Source of the DNA: an uncultured Prevotellaceae bacterium
Lineage (GTDB): Bacteria; Bacteroidota; Bacteroidia; Bacteroidales; Muribaculaceae
NCBI GenBank assembly: GCA_900317325.1
Contig: ONGE01000019.1
Span: 1 to 64,000 of the forward strand
Length of the DNA stretch: 64,000 bases
Reading direction: 5' to 3'
Under the pieces are notes generated by a model. The model saw only the letters and a program-made list of their open reading frames with translations, searched no databases and was not told where the DNA came from. Position 1 is the stretch's first letter. Each line of letters opens with the position of its first letter. Shown piece after piece: positions 24,979 through 33,313 of this stretch. The position numbers and the translations under genes were made by a program.

Positions 24979-25791
24979 ATGATGAAAAGAAGCATTATTT
25001 TAGTGGCCCTTGCCTTGATGGCGGTATCACAGTTTGCGGCAAACGAGTACATGTATACGCCTTTTGTACGCGAAGGTGTTAAGTTGGTTTACTATTATGT
25101 CAATGAGGATGGTTTCTACCCTGCTGACCCCATATTGGGAAAAGGCAAAGTATATATGAACCTTGAATTCAAGGGCGATACCGTCATCAACGGACTCACC
25201 TACAAAGCCATGCACAAGTACCACGGCGATGCCATTAACGCCAATAACGACACGGTGCCTATCTACATGCGTGAGGCCGACAAGATCGTATACGCGATAG
25301 TGCCAGATGGCAAAGTATATCCCGATTGCCCTATCGGCAACTCCTTTTCACCCGATATTTATGACCTCATCATTGAAGGCAAGGAGTTTATCTTATATGA
25401 TTTCAATGATCCCGTAGCCTATTGGGATAGACTTGTAAACCAATCAGGTTATGATGACCAGTATCAGCATTGCTACACCGACACAATAGCACTTGGCACT
25501 CATCTGGCCAAGCAATATGTTGGAAGCCTATGTGGGGGCGATTTCCGTATCATTGAGGGAGTGGGCATCGATGCATTTTCAAGTTACACACTTGATTTCT
25601 TCATGGTGTTGCCAACGGGTTACGGTACCTATTTTGGCCTGAGCCATGTTGTCGAGGGGGGTGAAATAGTCTATAAGGGACAGAAGTTTGACGAGAGCAT
25701 TTTGGAAAACAAGCGTGGTGATGTCAATGAAGATGGGGTGGTCAACATTTCTGACGTCACTGCCCTAATTGAGATTCTGTTGAAACGATAG
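24979..25791 (+). CDS. Secreted protein with dockerin-like C-terminal motif
   Basis: A 270-residue protein with a signal peptide (MMKRSIILVALALMAVSQFA), a beta-rich middle with no recognised domain, and a C-terminal calcium-loop motif GDVNEDGVVNISDVTALIEI, which matches one half of a type I dockerin (D-x-N-x-D-G-x-x-N-x-x-D). Single half-dockerin tails are common on exported proteins of Prevotella-like bacteria, where their role is unclear. No cohesin is seen in the window. The gene follows the sigma-barrel gene by about 90 nt, with a hairpin between. Confidence 0.75.
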   Translation: MMKRSIILVALALMAVSQFAANEYMYTPFVREGVKLVYYYVNEDGFYPADPILGKGKVYMNLEFKGDTVINGLTYKAMHKYHGDAINANNDTVPIYMREADKIVYAIVPDGKVYPDCPIGNSFSPDIYDLIIEGKEFILYDFNDPVAYWDRLVNQSGYDDQYQHCYTDTIALGTHLAKQYVGSLCGGDFRIIEGVGIDAFSSYTLDFFMVLPTGYGTYFGLSHVVEGGEIVYKGQKFDESILENKRGDVNEDGVVNISDVTALIEILLKR

Positions 25792-25847
25792 TTACTGCTG
25801 TAGCGATTCAATTCAATTACTGACGATACTCGTGCAGTCCTTGATGG

Positions 25848-25895
25848 ATTGAGTGCATCTACACTTGTAGAGGACCAAACCATCAAGGATTTTTT
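25848..25895 (+). terminator. Terminator abutting the radical SAM start codon
   Basis: TCCTTGATGG (25848-25857) pairs perfectly with CCATCAAGGA (25880-25889), followed by TTTTTT (25890-25895) and then directly by an ATG at 25896. It may end the preceding gene or act as an attenuator for the next. Confidence 0.75.
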
Positions 25896-26948
25896 ATGTA
25901 TAAACTGACGGATTATCTGTATAACGGACTATTGTATCTCAACAATATGGCGAGACCACGACACAAGCGGTTGAGCCAACTGATGCTCTATGCCACAACG
26001 GCCTGCCAGTCACATTGCAAGCACTGCAACATCTGGCAGAAAAAGCGTGAACACTTGTCGCTTGATGACATAAAACGTGTCATGCAGAGCAAATGCGTCA
26101 CTGATCGCACCACGCTCGGACTGGAAGGCGGCGAGTTCATCCTGCATCCTCAAGCTAATGAAATCTTAGAATGGTTCCATGAGCACCACCCGAATTACAC
26201 GCTGCTGACTAATGGCCTCGCTCCTCAACGGGTTATCGATGCTGTGAGGTACTACCGTCCACGCCACCTGTATGTCTCTCTCGATGGGGACAAGGAGACC
26301 TACAAGAGGATGCGCGGCTGCGACGGTTATGACAAGGTGATTGAGCTAGTGGAAACATTAAAGGACGTAGTTCCGTTATCGCTCATGTTCTGCCTGTCGC
26401 CGTGGAACTCGTTCAAGGACATGGAGCATGTCATCAATGTGGCCTTGCATTACGGCATTGACGTGCGCATCGGCATCTATGGCACGATGGCGTTCTTTGA
26501 CACCACAAGCGAGTTGCTCACGATGAGTGACTACACGGAGCAGATACCGAGCAATATCCACAAGACCCAGGAGAACTATGATTTTGTCTCGCTCTATGAC
26601 CAGTGGCGACGTGGCAATTTGAGGTTACGTTGCCAGAGCATCATGAGCAGCCTGGTCATACACAGCAACGGGGACGTGCCGCTGTGTCAAAACCTAGACG
26701 TCAAGTTGGGCAACATCCACAATCAGTCGCTGGATGATATTTTCAACGGCAATCAGGCCTGTGAAACCCAATGCCGGTATTCCACGCAGTGCAACGGATG
26801 CTGGATTAACTTCCATCGCAAATATGACATCATCCTAATGCGCAACATCGAGCGTTTGCTGCCAAAACGGCTCATTGAACGATTCTATGGTCCGTATCAA
26901 TGGACTGACGACACCCAAATGACCTATCATAAATTGTTGAAATCATGA
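25896..26948 (+). CDS. Radical SAM/SPASM-domain protein
   Basis: A 350-residue radical SAM protein. The 4Fe-4S/AdoMet motif is CQSHCKHC (about residues 36-43). A barrel core follows, with the glycine-rich segment LGLEGGEFIL, and a C-terminal Cys cluster (C-x3-C-x5-C-x2-C in ETQCRYSTQCNGCW) typical of SPASM auxiliary clusters. Such proteins modify peptides or small molecules. An ATG at 25947 is an alternative start that would avoid the terminator T run. Its last four bases overlap the start of the next gene (ATGA), so the two are translationally coupled. The substrate is unknown. Confidence 0.85.
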   Translation: MYKLTDYLYNGLLYLNNMARPRHKRLSQLMLYATTACQSHCKHCNIWQKKREHLSLDDIKRVMQSKCVTDRTTLGLEGGEFILHPQANEILEWFHEHHPNYTLLTNGLAPQRVIDAVRYYRPRHLYVSLDGDKETYKRMRGCDGYDKVIELVETLKDVVPLSLMFCLSPWNSFKDMEHVINVALHYGIDVRIGIYGTMAFFDTTSELLTMSDYTEQIPSNIHKTQENYDFVSLYDQWRRGNLRLRCQSIMSSLVIHSNGDVPLCQNLDVKLGNIHNQSLDDIFNGNQACETQCRYSTQCNGCWINFHRKYDIILMRNIERLLPKRLIERFYGPYQWTDDTQMTYHKLLKS

Positions 26949-27973
26949 TACAACAACTCATCAACCGCTATAAGCGTATGCGCACCGATCGCTATCTCAA
27001 CGAGACCTACCGTTGCCAATATGCCTTCGTCGGCATGGGACAACATAGTCTGACCAACCTTTATCCTGTGCTTCACTACCTGCAAGTGCCGTTGAAATAC
27101 ATCTGCGTGACCAGTGAACGCAAGGCACGGCTCATCGAACGCAAATTTAAAGGGATAAAAGCCACAACCAGGCTTGATGACGTCCTTAATGATGAAGACG
27201 TGAAAGGTGTGCTGGTTGCCGCATCGCCCAGCGCACATTTCTCGATTGCCTCCCGTGTCTTGCAGAGTGGCAAGTCGCTGTTTATCGAGAAACCGCCTTG
27301 CCATTCGGTCGACCAACTCAAGGCACTCATTGCTATGCAGGAGGCTAGCAGGTCCAGGATAGCGATGGTGGGGTTGCAGCAACGTTATGCGCCAGCTGTC
27401 CAGATACTCAAGCGCCGATTGAAGGGTGAACGACTACTCAACTATGACCTGCACTATCTCACTGGGGCTTATCCCGAGGGCGATGCCCTACTAGACTTGT
27501 ACATCCACCCGATAGACCTGGCCACATGGCTGTTTGGTAAGGCCGAAATCGTTTCCTATTTAGAGATTGATAAACATTCCTATATCCTGATGCTTCGGCA
27601 CCAACACATTGTCGGCACGATAGAATTGTCCACCTGCCACTGCTGGCAAGACGCGCGACAGTCACTCACTGTCCACACCCGCTCAGGCAGCTATCACCTG
27701 GCCCAATGCGAAGAGTTGAGTTTTGTTCCCAAACAGACTGTCATCGCAGGCATTCCCATCGAGAAACTTCATCTCGGACGTCAATCGGTCGAATACCTGT
27801 ACCGTCATGACGGTTTCGCCCCTACCATTGCCAACAATTCCGTCTACACTCAAGGCTTTTTTCAAGAGGTTTCCACCTTTGTCAACGCCGTTGAGGGAAA
27901 GAAGGCGAATGTCATTACTGACCTTCAGTCCCTTGAACCGACACTAAAACTGATTGACGAGATTATGGGATAA
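26945..27973 (+). CDS. Gfo/Idh/MocA-family oxidoreductase
   Basis: A 342-residue NAD(P)-dependent dehydrogenase of the Gfo/Idh/MocA type. The N-terminal Rossmann fold carries FVGMGQHSLTNLYP, the conserved SPSAHFSIA and FIEKPPCHSVDQL (EKP motif) follow, and the C-terminal half is the substrate-binding domain with DLYIHPIDLATWLFG. Family members act on sugars, often nucleotide sugars or inositols. The ATGA overlap with the radical SAM gene suggests one pathway, whose product cannot be told from sequence. Confidence 0.88.
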   Translation: MIQQLINRYKRMRTDRYLNETYRCQYAFVGMGQHSLTNLYPVLHYLQVPLKYICVTSERKARLIERKFKGIKATTRLDDVLNDEDVKGVLVAASPSAHFSIASRVLQSGKSLFIEKPPCHSVDQLKALIAMQEASRSRIAMVGLQQRYAPAVQILKRRLKGERLLNYDLHYLTGAYPEGDALLDLYIHPIDLATWLFGKAEIVSYLEIDKHSYILMLRHQHIVGTIELSTCHCWQDARQSLTVHTRSGSYHLAQCEELSFVPKQTVIAGIPIEKLHLGRQSVEYLYRHDGFAPTIANNSVYTQGFFQEVSTFVNAVEGKKANVITDLQSLEPTLKLIDEIMG

Positions 27974-27996
27974 TGGCTTATCCGTAATTAGTGGAT

Positions 27997-29271
27997 TTAG
28001 TCCAGAATGCGGGGCTCGGGGATTTCCCGGCCGCGGCAGAAGCGGACGGCGATGTGGCGGTCGTCACCCGTGTAGATGAAGCGTTCGAGGCGTTGGGTCA
28101 ATGTGTAATTACCAAAGTTGAGGTCGCTGTCGTCAATGACGAGGGCATCGAACTCGTAACCCGGCTCAAAGCTGCCCACACGGCCGAAGAAACTGCCAGC
28201 CGACTTGGTGGCGATCCAGAAGGCCTCGGGGAGCGTCAGGAAGTGGTCGCTCGTGTACTTCTGGTTGTAAAGTTTGCTTACCTGAATGGCATAGACCATC
28301 ACTCGCATGATGCTCATGTCATGGCCTCCGCTGATGTCGCTGCCAAATCCCACTTTTATGTCCTTGTCGAGGAAGGCACGAATGGGCGCGATACCGGTTA
28401 TCAGGTTGATGTTCGAGGTGGGGCAATGCGCCACCATCACGTTGCGACGGCTCATCAGTTCCAGCTCTTCACCTGCACTGAAGACACAGTGCGCCATGAT
28501 CGTTGGTGTCTGCCCGAACAGGCCGTAGCGGTCGTAGGCATCGCCGTAGAAGCGGCTCTCGGGTTCCAGTTCATGCACCAGGGCAACTTCACTCGGATTC
28601 TCGGACAGGTGAGACTGCACGGGCACCTGGTACTTTTGTGCCTGTTCGCCGCAGGCCCGCAGCATGGCCGGCGAGCACGAGGGGATGAAACGCGGCGTGA
28701 TGATGGGTCTGACGAGGCCGTCGGGGTCGTTCCACTCGTTGATGAGTGCCTCGTTCCTGGCCACGGCCTCATCGACGCTCTCCAGCAACTCGTCAATGGA
28801 GTTGCGGTCCATATTGACCTTGCCTACCAATGCACCCATGCCAGCCTCACGGAACAGTTCCATGAGCAGACGCGTGCTCTCAAGATGTGTGGTTGCGAAA
28901 GTCGCGGTGCGCATCGTGCCATAGCGCCACAGGTCGTGCACAAAGCGGCTGTAGATGCGCCTTGCATAGCGCGTGTCACTGAATTTAGCCTCCTCGGGGA
29001 AGGTGTAGCTATTGAGCCACTCCAGCAGTTCCATGTCCATGGAGATGCCCTGGTTGCGGTACTGCCCGGCATGCACGTGCATGTCGTTCATGGCAGGGAT
29101 GAGCAGGCAGTCGCCGTAGTCAATCACTTCTTCGACTTGCTGGCCAAAAGCATCGGCGCTGCTGGCCACGTCCACGACACGTCCGTTCTCGACGCCCACA
29201 TAGCCGTGTTCCACGACCACAAAGTGATCCTTCTCGCGAGTAAATATGATGTTAGCCTTGTACAGTTTCAT
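27997..29271 (-). CDS. guaD: Guanine deaminase-like amidohydrolase
   Basis: A 424-residue metal-dependent amidohydrolase. Metal ligands are visible in MNDMHVHAGQY (His65, His67), QSHLSENPSEV, AHCVF and GFGSDISGG. The combination of ITPRFIPSCS, QSHLSEN and AHCPTSN follows guanine deaminase (guanine to xanthine) more closely than other deaminases I recall; an adenosine-derivative deaminase is the main alternative. Convergent with the oxidoreductase gene and read from its own -7 box. Confidence 0.82.
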   Translation of the reverse strand: MKLYKANIIFTREKDHFVVVEHGYVGVENGRVVDVASSADAFGQQVEEVIDYGDCLLIPAMNDMHVHAGQYRNQGISMDMELLEWLNSYTFPEEAKFSDTRYARRIYSRFVHDLWRYGTMRTATFATTHLESTRLLMELFREAGMGALVGKVNMDRNSIDELLESVDEAVARNEALINEWNDPDGLVRPIITPRFIPSCSPAMLRACGEQAQKYQVPVQSHLSENPSEVALVHELEPESRFYGDAYDRYGLFGQTPTIMAHCVFSAGEELELMSRRNVMVAHCPTSNINLITGIAPIRAFLDKDIKVGFGSDISGGHDMSIMRVMVYAIQVSKLYNQKYTSDHFLTLPEAFWIATKSAGSFFGRVGSFEPGYEFDALVIDDSDLNFGNYTLTQRLERFIYTGDDRHIAVRFCRGREIPEPRILD

Positions 29272-29316
29272 AAAGTCTATTTATAATGGATACAGATTCT
29301 GAGTAATTGCTTGTTG

Positions 29317-29324
29317 CAAAGATA
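29317..29324 (-). promoter_or_regulatory. -7 box for the guanine deaminase gene
   Basis: TATCTTTG on the minus strand, 46 nt before the start codon; no convincing -33 element. Confidence 0.45.
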
Positions 29325-29508
29325 GCCAAAAATTTTATTCCAAGGATTATTTATTGACAATTAGTCGGTGATCCATAAAAAGGTGTTAACTGCATCCAAT
29401 AAGTCTTATTTAGTCTTAAATATCACCGACGGGCTAGTACTATACGTCAGTCCTACAGGTTTTTTGTTCTACATTTGCGGCAACATAATCAACAACAAAC
29501 TCTACAAG

Positions 29509-30330
29509 ATGAAAAAAGCAACCACATTTTTGATGACTGCTCTTGCCGCTATTTTCTCGTTTTCTTCTTTGGCACAAACCACCATCACGGGTCACATTAC
29601 CAATGAACGGGGCGAGGGAGTTGAATATGCTACTGTTGCGCTTGAGAGCGATACCATCGGTACTCTTGCCGATGCCCAGGGACGATTCTCCCTAACGATT
29701 CCCAAAGGTAAAAGGAATGACCTGGTCATCACTCACGTTTCCTATGACAGGGCATCAATCCCCTTTTCCTCCTATAGCGCAGGCAAGCCGTTGTCTATCA
29801 TCGTCAAGGATAAGAACGTGAAGCTGGACGAAGTGGTCGTTGGCAAGAAGAACAAGATGAAAACCATCCTGGGCAAGAAATTGCCGGGACCGACGGCCAG
29901 TTTTCGAGGTAAAGGACAACAAAACTGGCTGGAATGGGGACCGACGTTCAAGGCCAAGAAGAATTGGGTCGTGAGTGACATCTTTTTCACCATCAAGAAA
30001 AGCACTTACAGCCGATGTGTTCTCAGTTTCACCATCTATGAGGTCAGAGGCAAAGAATATATCAACATTCTCAACAAGCCCATTTATAAAACAGTAAGCA
30101 CGACGGCTCAAAAGACTAAACTCGCTGTCCAACCTAACGAGAATATCATTCTTAAAGCAGGAAAGCAGTATTACGTGAGTGTCACCATCGTTGACAGCGA
30201 TGAGAGTGGGATTTTGGAATTCACATCTCAGTTCAAGAGCTGCATTGCACGTCGCCTGTCCACTGGCAAGACACGAAAGTTGCCGGCTGGCCCCGTCATC
30301 ACCCTGTCGGGCTACGAATTGGGCCAATAA
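29509..30330 (+). CDS. Exported protein with CarboxypepD-type N-terminal domain
   Basis: From the ATG at 29509 the 273-residue protein has a signal peptide (MKKATTFLMTALAAIFSFSS, cleavage after SLA-Q) and a carboxypeptidase-regulatory-like beta-sandwich (about 25-105: GHITNERGEGVEYATVALES, DAQGRFSLTIP) as found at the start of TonB-dependent receptors. About 165 residues of unknown fold follow in place of a plug and barrel. The segment KLDEVVVGKK near 110 resembles the junction to a TonB plug, so it could derive from a receptor or act as a free adaptor. The longer upstream ATG lacks a signal peptide. Confidence 0.72.
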   Translation: MKKATTFLMTALAAIFSFSSLAQTTITGHITNERGEGVEYATVALESDTIGTLADAQGRFSLTIPKGKRNDLVITHVSYDRASIPFSSYSAGKPLSIIVKDKNVKLDEVVVGKKNKMKTILGKKLPGPTASFRGKGQQNWLEWGPTFKAKKNWVVSDIFFTIKKSTYSRCVLSFTIYEVRGKEYINILNKPIYKTVSTTAQKTKLAVQPNENIILKAGKQYYVSVTIVDSDESGILEFTSQFKSCIARRLSTGKTRKLPAGPVITLSGYELGQ

Positions 30331-30408
30331 CGGGCGAAAACTGGTAGTCTTTGACAGATTTCGCACAAAAACGGGATTATTTAATCGCAAAATATCATCA
30401 GGTTTCAA

Positions 30409-30438
30409 TTGGGTATTGAAGAAATTGTGCTATCTTTG
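30409..30438 (+). promoter_or_regulatory. Promoter of the toxin-antitoxin pair
   Basis: TTG (30409-30411), 19 nt, then TATCTTTG (30431-30438), 28 nt before the antitoxin start. Confidence 0.65.
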
Positions 30439-30466
30439 CATCAGAGAATAAAACCATAAATACATC

Positions 30467-30700
30467 ATGACTTCAATTACAGTTCATATTCCCAATAATG
30501 AAATCGGTTTCTTCAAGAAAATAATGGAGAAACTGGGATGGTCCTATCAGGTCATGAGCAAGCCCCAAATCATCGATCCCGAAACAGGAGACAGCCTGAA
30601 CGAAAAGACGATGAAAGTCATCGAGGACGCGCGCGACGGTAAGGGCATTGAATTCACTGGCAGTGTTGACGAGTTTAAGCAATGGGCTGAAGCGCTTTAA
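30467..30700 (+). CDS. RelB/DinJ-type antitoxin
   Basis: A 77-residue protein directly upstream of a YafQ-like toxin. The N-terminus (MTSITVHIPNNEIGFFKKIM) resembles the DNA-binding start of small antitoxins, and the acidic C-terminus (about 50-77, with FTGSVDEFKQWAEAL) would wrap the toxin. Three bases separate it from the toxin gene. It probably also represses its own promoter. Confidence 0.7.
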   Translation: MTSITVHIPNNEIGFFKKIMEKLGWSYQVMSKPQIIDPETGDSLNEKTMKVIEDARDGKGIEFTGSVDEFKQWAEAL

Positions 30701-30703
30701 AGG

Positions 30704-30996
30704 ATGGCTAAGTATCAAGTTTCCACCACAGGCCAATTTAAGAAAGATCTGAAACGCGCAAAGAAACGCGGTCTGAATCTGCAAGACCTAATTCATGTCG
30801 TGGAGTTATTGGCAAATGACGAGCCATTGTCTGAAAGCAACCATGACCATAACTTGCATGGTGACTATGAAGGTTATCGTGAATGCCACATTTCCCCAGA
30901 TTGGCTGCTTATTTATTTAAAAGATATGTAATACGAATCATAACACTTTACCGTACGGGAACCCATTCTGACCTCTTTAACAAGAAAAAGAAATAA
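30704..30996 (+). CDS. YafQ/RelE-type toxin, C-terminus in the -1 frame
   Basis: The zero frame ends at 30931 after 75 residues (DWLLIYLKDM), while family members run on to a C-terminal RTGTHSDLF that carries the catalytic His. That tail is present in the -1 frame: after LK it reads RYVIRIITLYRTGTHSDLF and stops at 30996. The two frames meet at T TTA AAA (30916-30922), a canonical -1 slippery heptamer in the correct phase. The toxin is therefore inactivated by a frameshift, expressed at low level by programmed frameshifting, or affected by a sequence error in the A run. The antitoxin is intact. Confidence 0.7.
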
Positions 30997-31222
30997 CAAG
31001 CCCTCTGTTTTGCACCTTTATAGCCAAACATCGGACTTATTTTTCTGTACTGCGTGTTGTCTAAGCATCACTGGCACGAAGAGATGTTGAAATCTTGATT
31101 TTTTTATTAACAATCGAGCGAGGTTTCAAGAAAAAGTTGTAACTTAGCGGTTCGAAACAGGCTTTAATGAGCACAAGTTTATCAACCATAATATTAACTA
31201 ACATTTAACCGTAAATTTTACA

Positions 31223-32672
31223 ATGCAAGTAAAAGATCTGAATCCGCAAGCAGTATGGTCGATCTTTGACGAGATCACCAAGGTGCCCCGCCCCAGTGGC
31301 AATGAAGAAGGCAAGTTAGACAAGATCCGCGCATGGCTCGTGGACTTCGCCAAGAAACACAATCTGGAGTACAAAATCGACAAGACCGGTAACGTGGCCA
31401 TCTTCAGGCCTGCCGCTCCCGGCTACGAGAAGTGCAAGGGCATCGTGCTGCAAGGTCACATGGATATGGTCGCCGAGAAAGGTCCCGGCTCGACCCACAA
31501 CTTCGACACCGACCCCATCGAGACCATCATCGATGGCGAATGGGTACGTGCCAACAACACCACGCTGGGTGCCGACGACGGTATGGGCCTGGCTATCGCT
31601 CTGGCTGCCGTTATCGAGCCGACGCTGCAATGCGGTCCCCTGGAGGCCCTCGCCACCGTTGACGAGGAGACCGGCCTGACCGGTGCCAGCAACATCGAGG
31701 CCGACATGCTCGTGGGAGGATGGCGTCATCACTATGGGTTGCGCCGGTGGTCTGGTGAGCCTCTTCAAGTTCAACTACACGCCCGAGGCCGCTCCCAAGG
31801 ATCTCACCTACTTTGAGATCAAGTTTGAGCACCTGCACGGCGGTCACAGCGGTGCCGACATCCACCTGGGCTTCGCTACCACGACCAAGCTGAGCAGCCG
31901 ACTGCTGTGGAACATCGGTGACAATATGGACTATGTACTGGCCAAGATCGACGCCGGTAACCTGCACAACGCCATCGCCCACGCCGCTACAGTGGTTATC
32001 GGTATCAAGCCCGAGGACAAGGAGAAGCTGAGCGTCGTGCTCAACACCTTCATCGCCGAGGTGAAGAACGAGTACAAGCGCACCGAGCCCAAGATGGAGA
32101 TCACCTGCACGAGCGTTGATGCTCCCGAGACCATCATCGACACCGACACCGCCCGCCGCGTTGTCAATGCCGTTTATGTAGCTCCTCACGGCATCGATGC
32201 CATGAGCATGGAGATTCCCGGCCTCGTTGAGACCTCGACCAACCTTGCTAGCGTGAAGATGCGCCCGGGCAACCAGATCGTTGTCGAGATGTTCCACCGT
32301 TCGTCGGTCGAGAGTGGCAAGTATGACCTGACCCACAGGTGCGAGACCATCTTCCGCATGGCTGGTGCCAACGAGATCATCAGCGAGGGTGGCTACCAGG
32401 GCTGGGAGCCCATCAGCGACAGCCACCTGCTTTCAGTGGCCAAGGACTCGTGGGAGAAGCTCTTCGGCGTTCGTCCCGAGGTTCGCGCCATCCACGCCGG
32501 TCTGGAGTGCGGTCTGTTCCTGAAGGCTCGTCCCGACATGGAGATGATTTCCTTCGGTCCCACGCTGCGTGACGTTCACTCGCCCGCCGAGCGCTGCCAC
32601 ATCCCCGCTGTGGAGAAGGCCTGGAAGCAAGTACAGAACATCCTCAAGGTCATTGCCGAGGAGAGCAAGTAA
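31223..32672 (+). pseudogene. pepD: Aminoacyl-histidine dipeptidase, disrupted by a small deletion
   Basis: M20-family PepD (beta-Ala-His/Xaa-His dipeptidase) split into two frames. Frame 1 runs from 31223 and carries QGHMDMV, GADDGMG and DEETGLTGA (metal and catalytic residues). Homology continues in another frame from about 31716 (EDGVITMGCAGG) to the stop at 32672, with the last metal ligand in RDVHSPAERCH. The two parts add up to 482 residues, against about 485-490 for the family. The join lacks the expected conserved NLDSE just after MLV, whose Asp binds metal, so about 5 codons less or plus a base are missing, a net frame change. A -7-like TAACTTAG lies at 31140. Confidence 0.8.
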
Positions 32673-32679
32673 TTCATGC

Positions 32680-32790
32680 GAGCGTTGCTCGCTGTTTAGA
32701 GTTTAGAGGATAGAGTTAAGAGAGGCATCCGCCATCCCTATGACCCTAGGCCACTAAACTCTAAACCTAAACTCTAGACTCTAAACTTTT
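32680..32790. repeat. GCGAGC palindrome plus TTTAGAG-type low-complexity repeat
   Basis: GCGAGCGTTGCTCGC (about 32679-32693) is followed by degenerate GTTTAGAG words and, after about 30 bp, their complement CTAAACTCTAAAC up to 32788, so the whole spacer can fold back on itself. The same palindrome/low-complexity pairing is seen at 3.4 kb. Confidence 0.6.
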
Positions 32791-32802
32791 TAATATAGAA
32801 CA

Positions 32803-33222
32803 ATGGACATTAAAGGAAAGATTATCCAGAAACTGGAGTTGCAGAGCGGCACTTCCAAGGCCGGTAACGCCTGGAAAAAGCAGGAATATGTGCTTGAGAC
32901 GCTCGACAGCTATCCCCGCAAGGTGAAGTTTGACTTCTTCGGGGATCGTGCTGACCAGTACCCGCTCGAGGTGGGCGACGTCATCACGCTGAGCTTCGAT
33001 ATCGAGAGCCGCGAGTTCAACGGACGCTGGTACACCGACATCCGCGGTTTCAAGGCCATGAAGGAAGATCCCAACATGGCTGCTGCACCTGCACCCTACC
33101 CGCCCGCTGCCGGAGAGCCCGCTCCCGCGCCTGCTCCCGCCGATAATGGCATGGCAGCCCCCGCACCTCCCATCGACAGCACGTTCGACCAGGGTGGCGC
33201 TGGCGATGACCTGCCCTTCTAA
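32803..33222 (+). CDS. DUF3127-family protein
   Basis: A 139-residue protein whose N-terminal 90 residues (MDIKGKIIQKLELQSGTS, WKKQEYVLETLDSYPRKV, LSFDIESREFNGRWYTDIRG) match the Bacteroidota DUF3127 family, an OB-like small beta-barrel resembling single-stranded DNA-binding proteins. The C-terminus is a Pro/Ala-rich flexible tail ending in GDDLPF, the acidic-aromatic tip typical of SSB proteins. A role in nucleic-acid binding is inference. A strong terminator follows. Confidence 0.85.
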   Translation: MDIKGKIIQKLELQSGTSKAGNAWKKQEYVLETLDSYPRKVKFDFFGDRADQYPLEVGDVITLSFDIESREFNGRWYTDIRGFKAMKEDPNMAAAPAPYPPAAGEPAPAPAPADNGMAAPAPPIDSTFDQGGAGDDLPF

Positions 33223-33242
33223 ACGACCGTAACATTCAATCA

Positions 33243-33277
33243 ATAAAGCCGCTGGACGATTGTTCCAGCGGCTTTAT
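33243..33277. terminator. Bidirectional terminator after the DUF3127 gene
   Basis: A perfect 14-bp stem (33243-33256 with 33264-33277), loop of 7 nt, CTT after it on the plus strand. It lies between convergent genes. Confidence 0.85.
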
Positions 33278-33313
33278 CTTGCTATAGTGACTATAGATAC
33301 TATCGATGAGAGA

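Noticed and set aside
31683..32672. The second pepD frame as an independent gene starting at its own ATG
   Set aside because: Its first residues are out-of-frame noise; homology begins only at 31716 and it lacks the N-terminal metal site.
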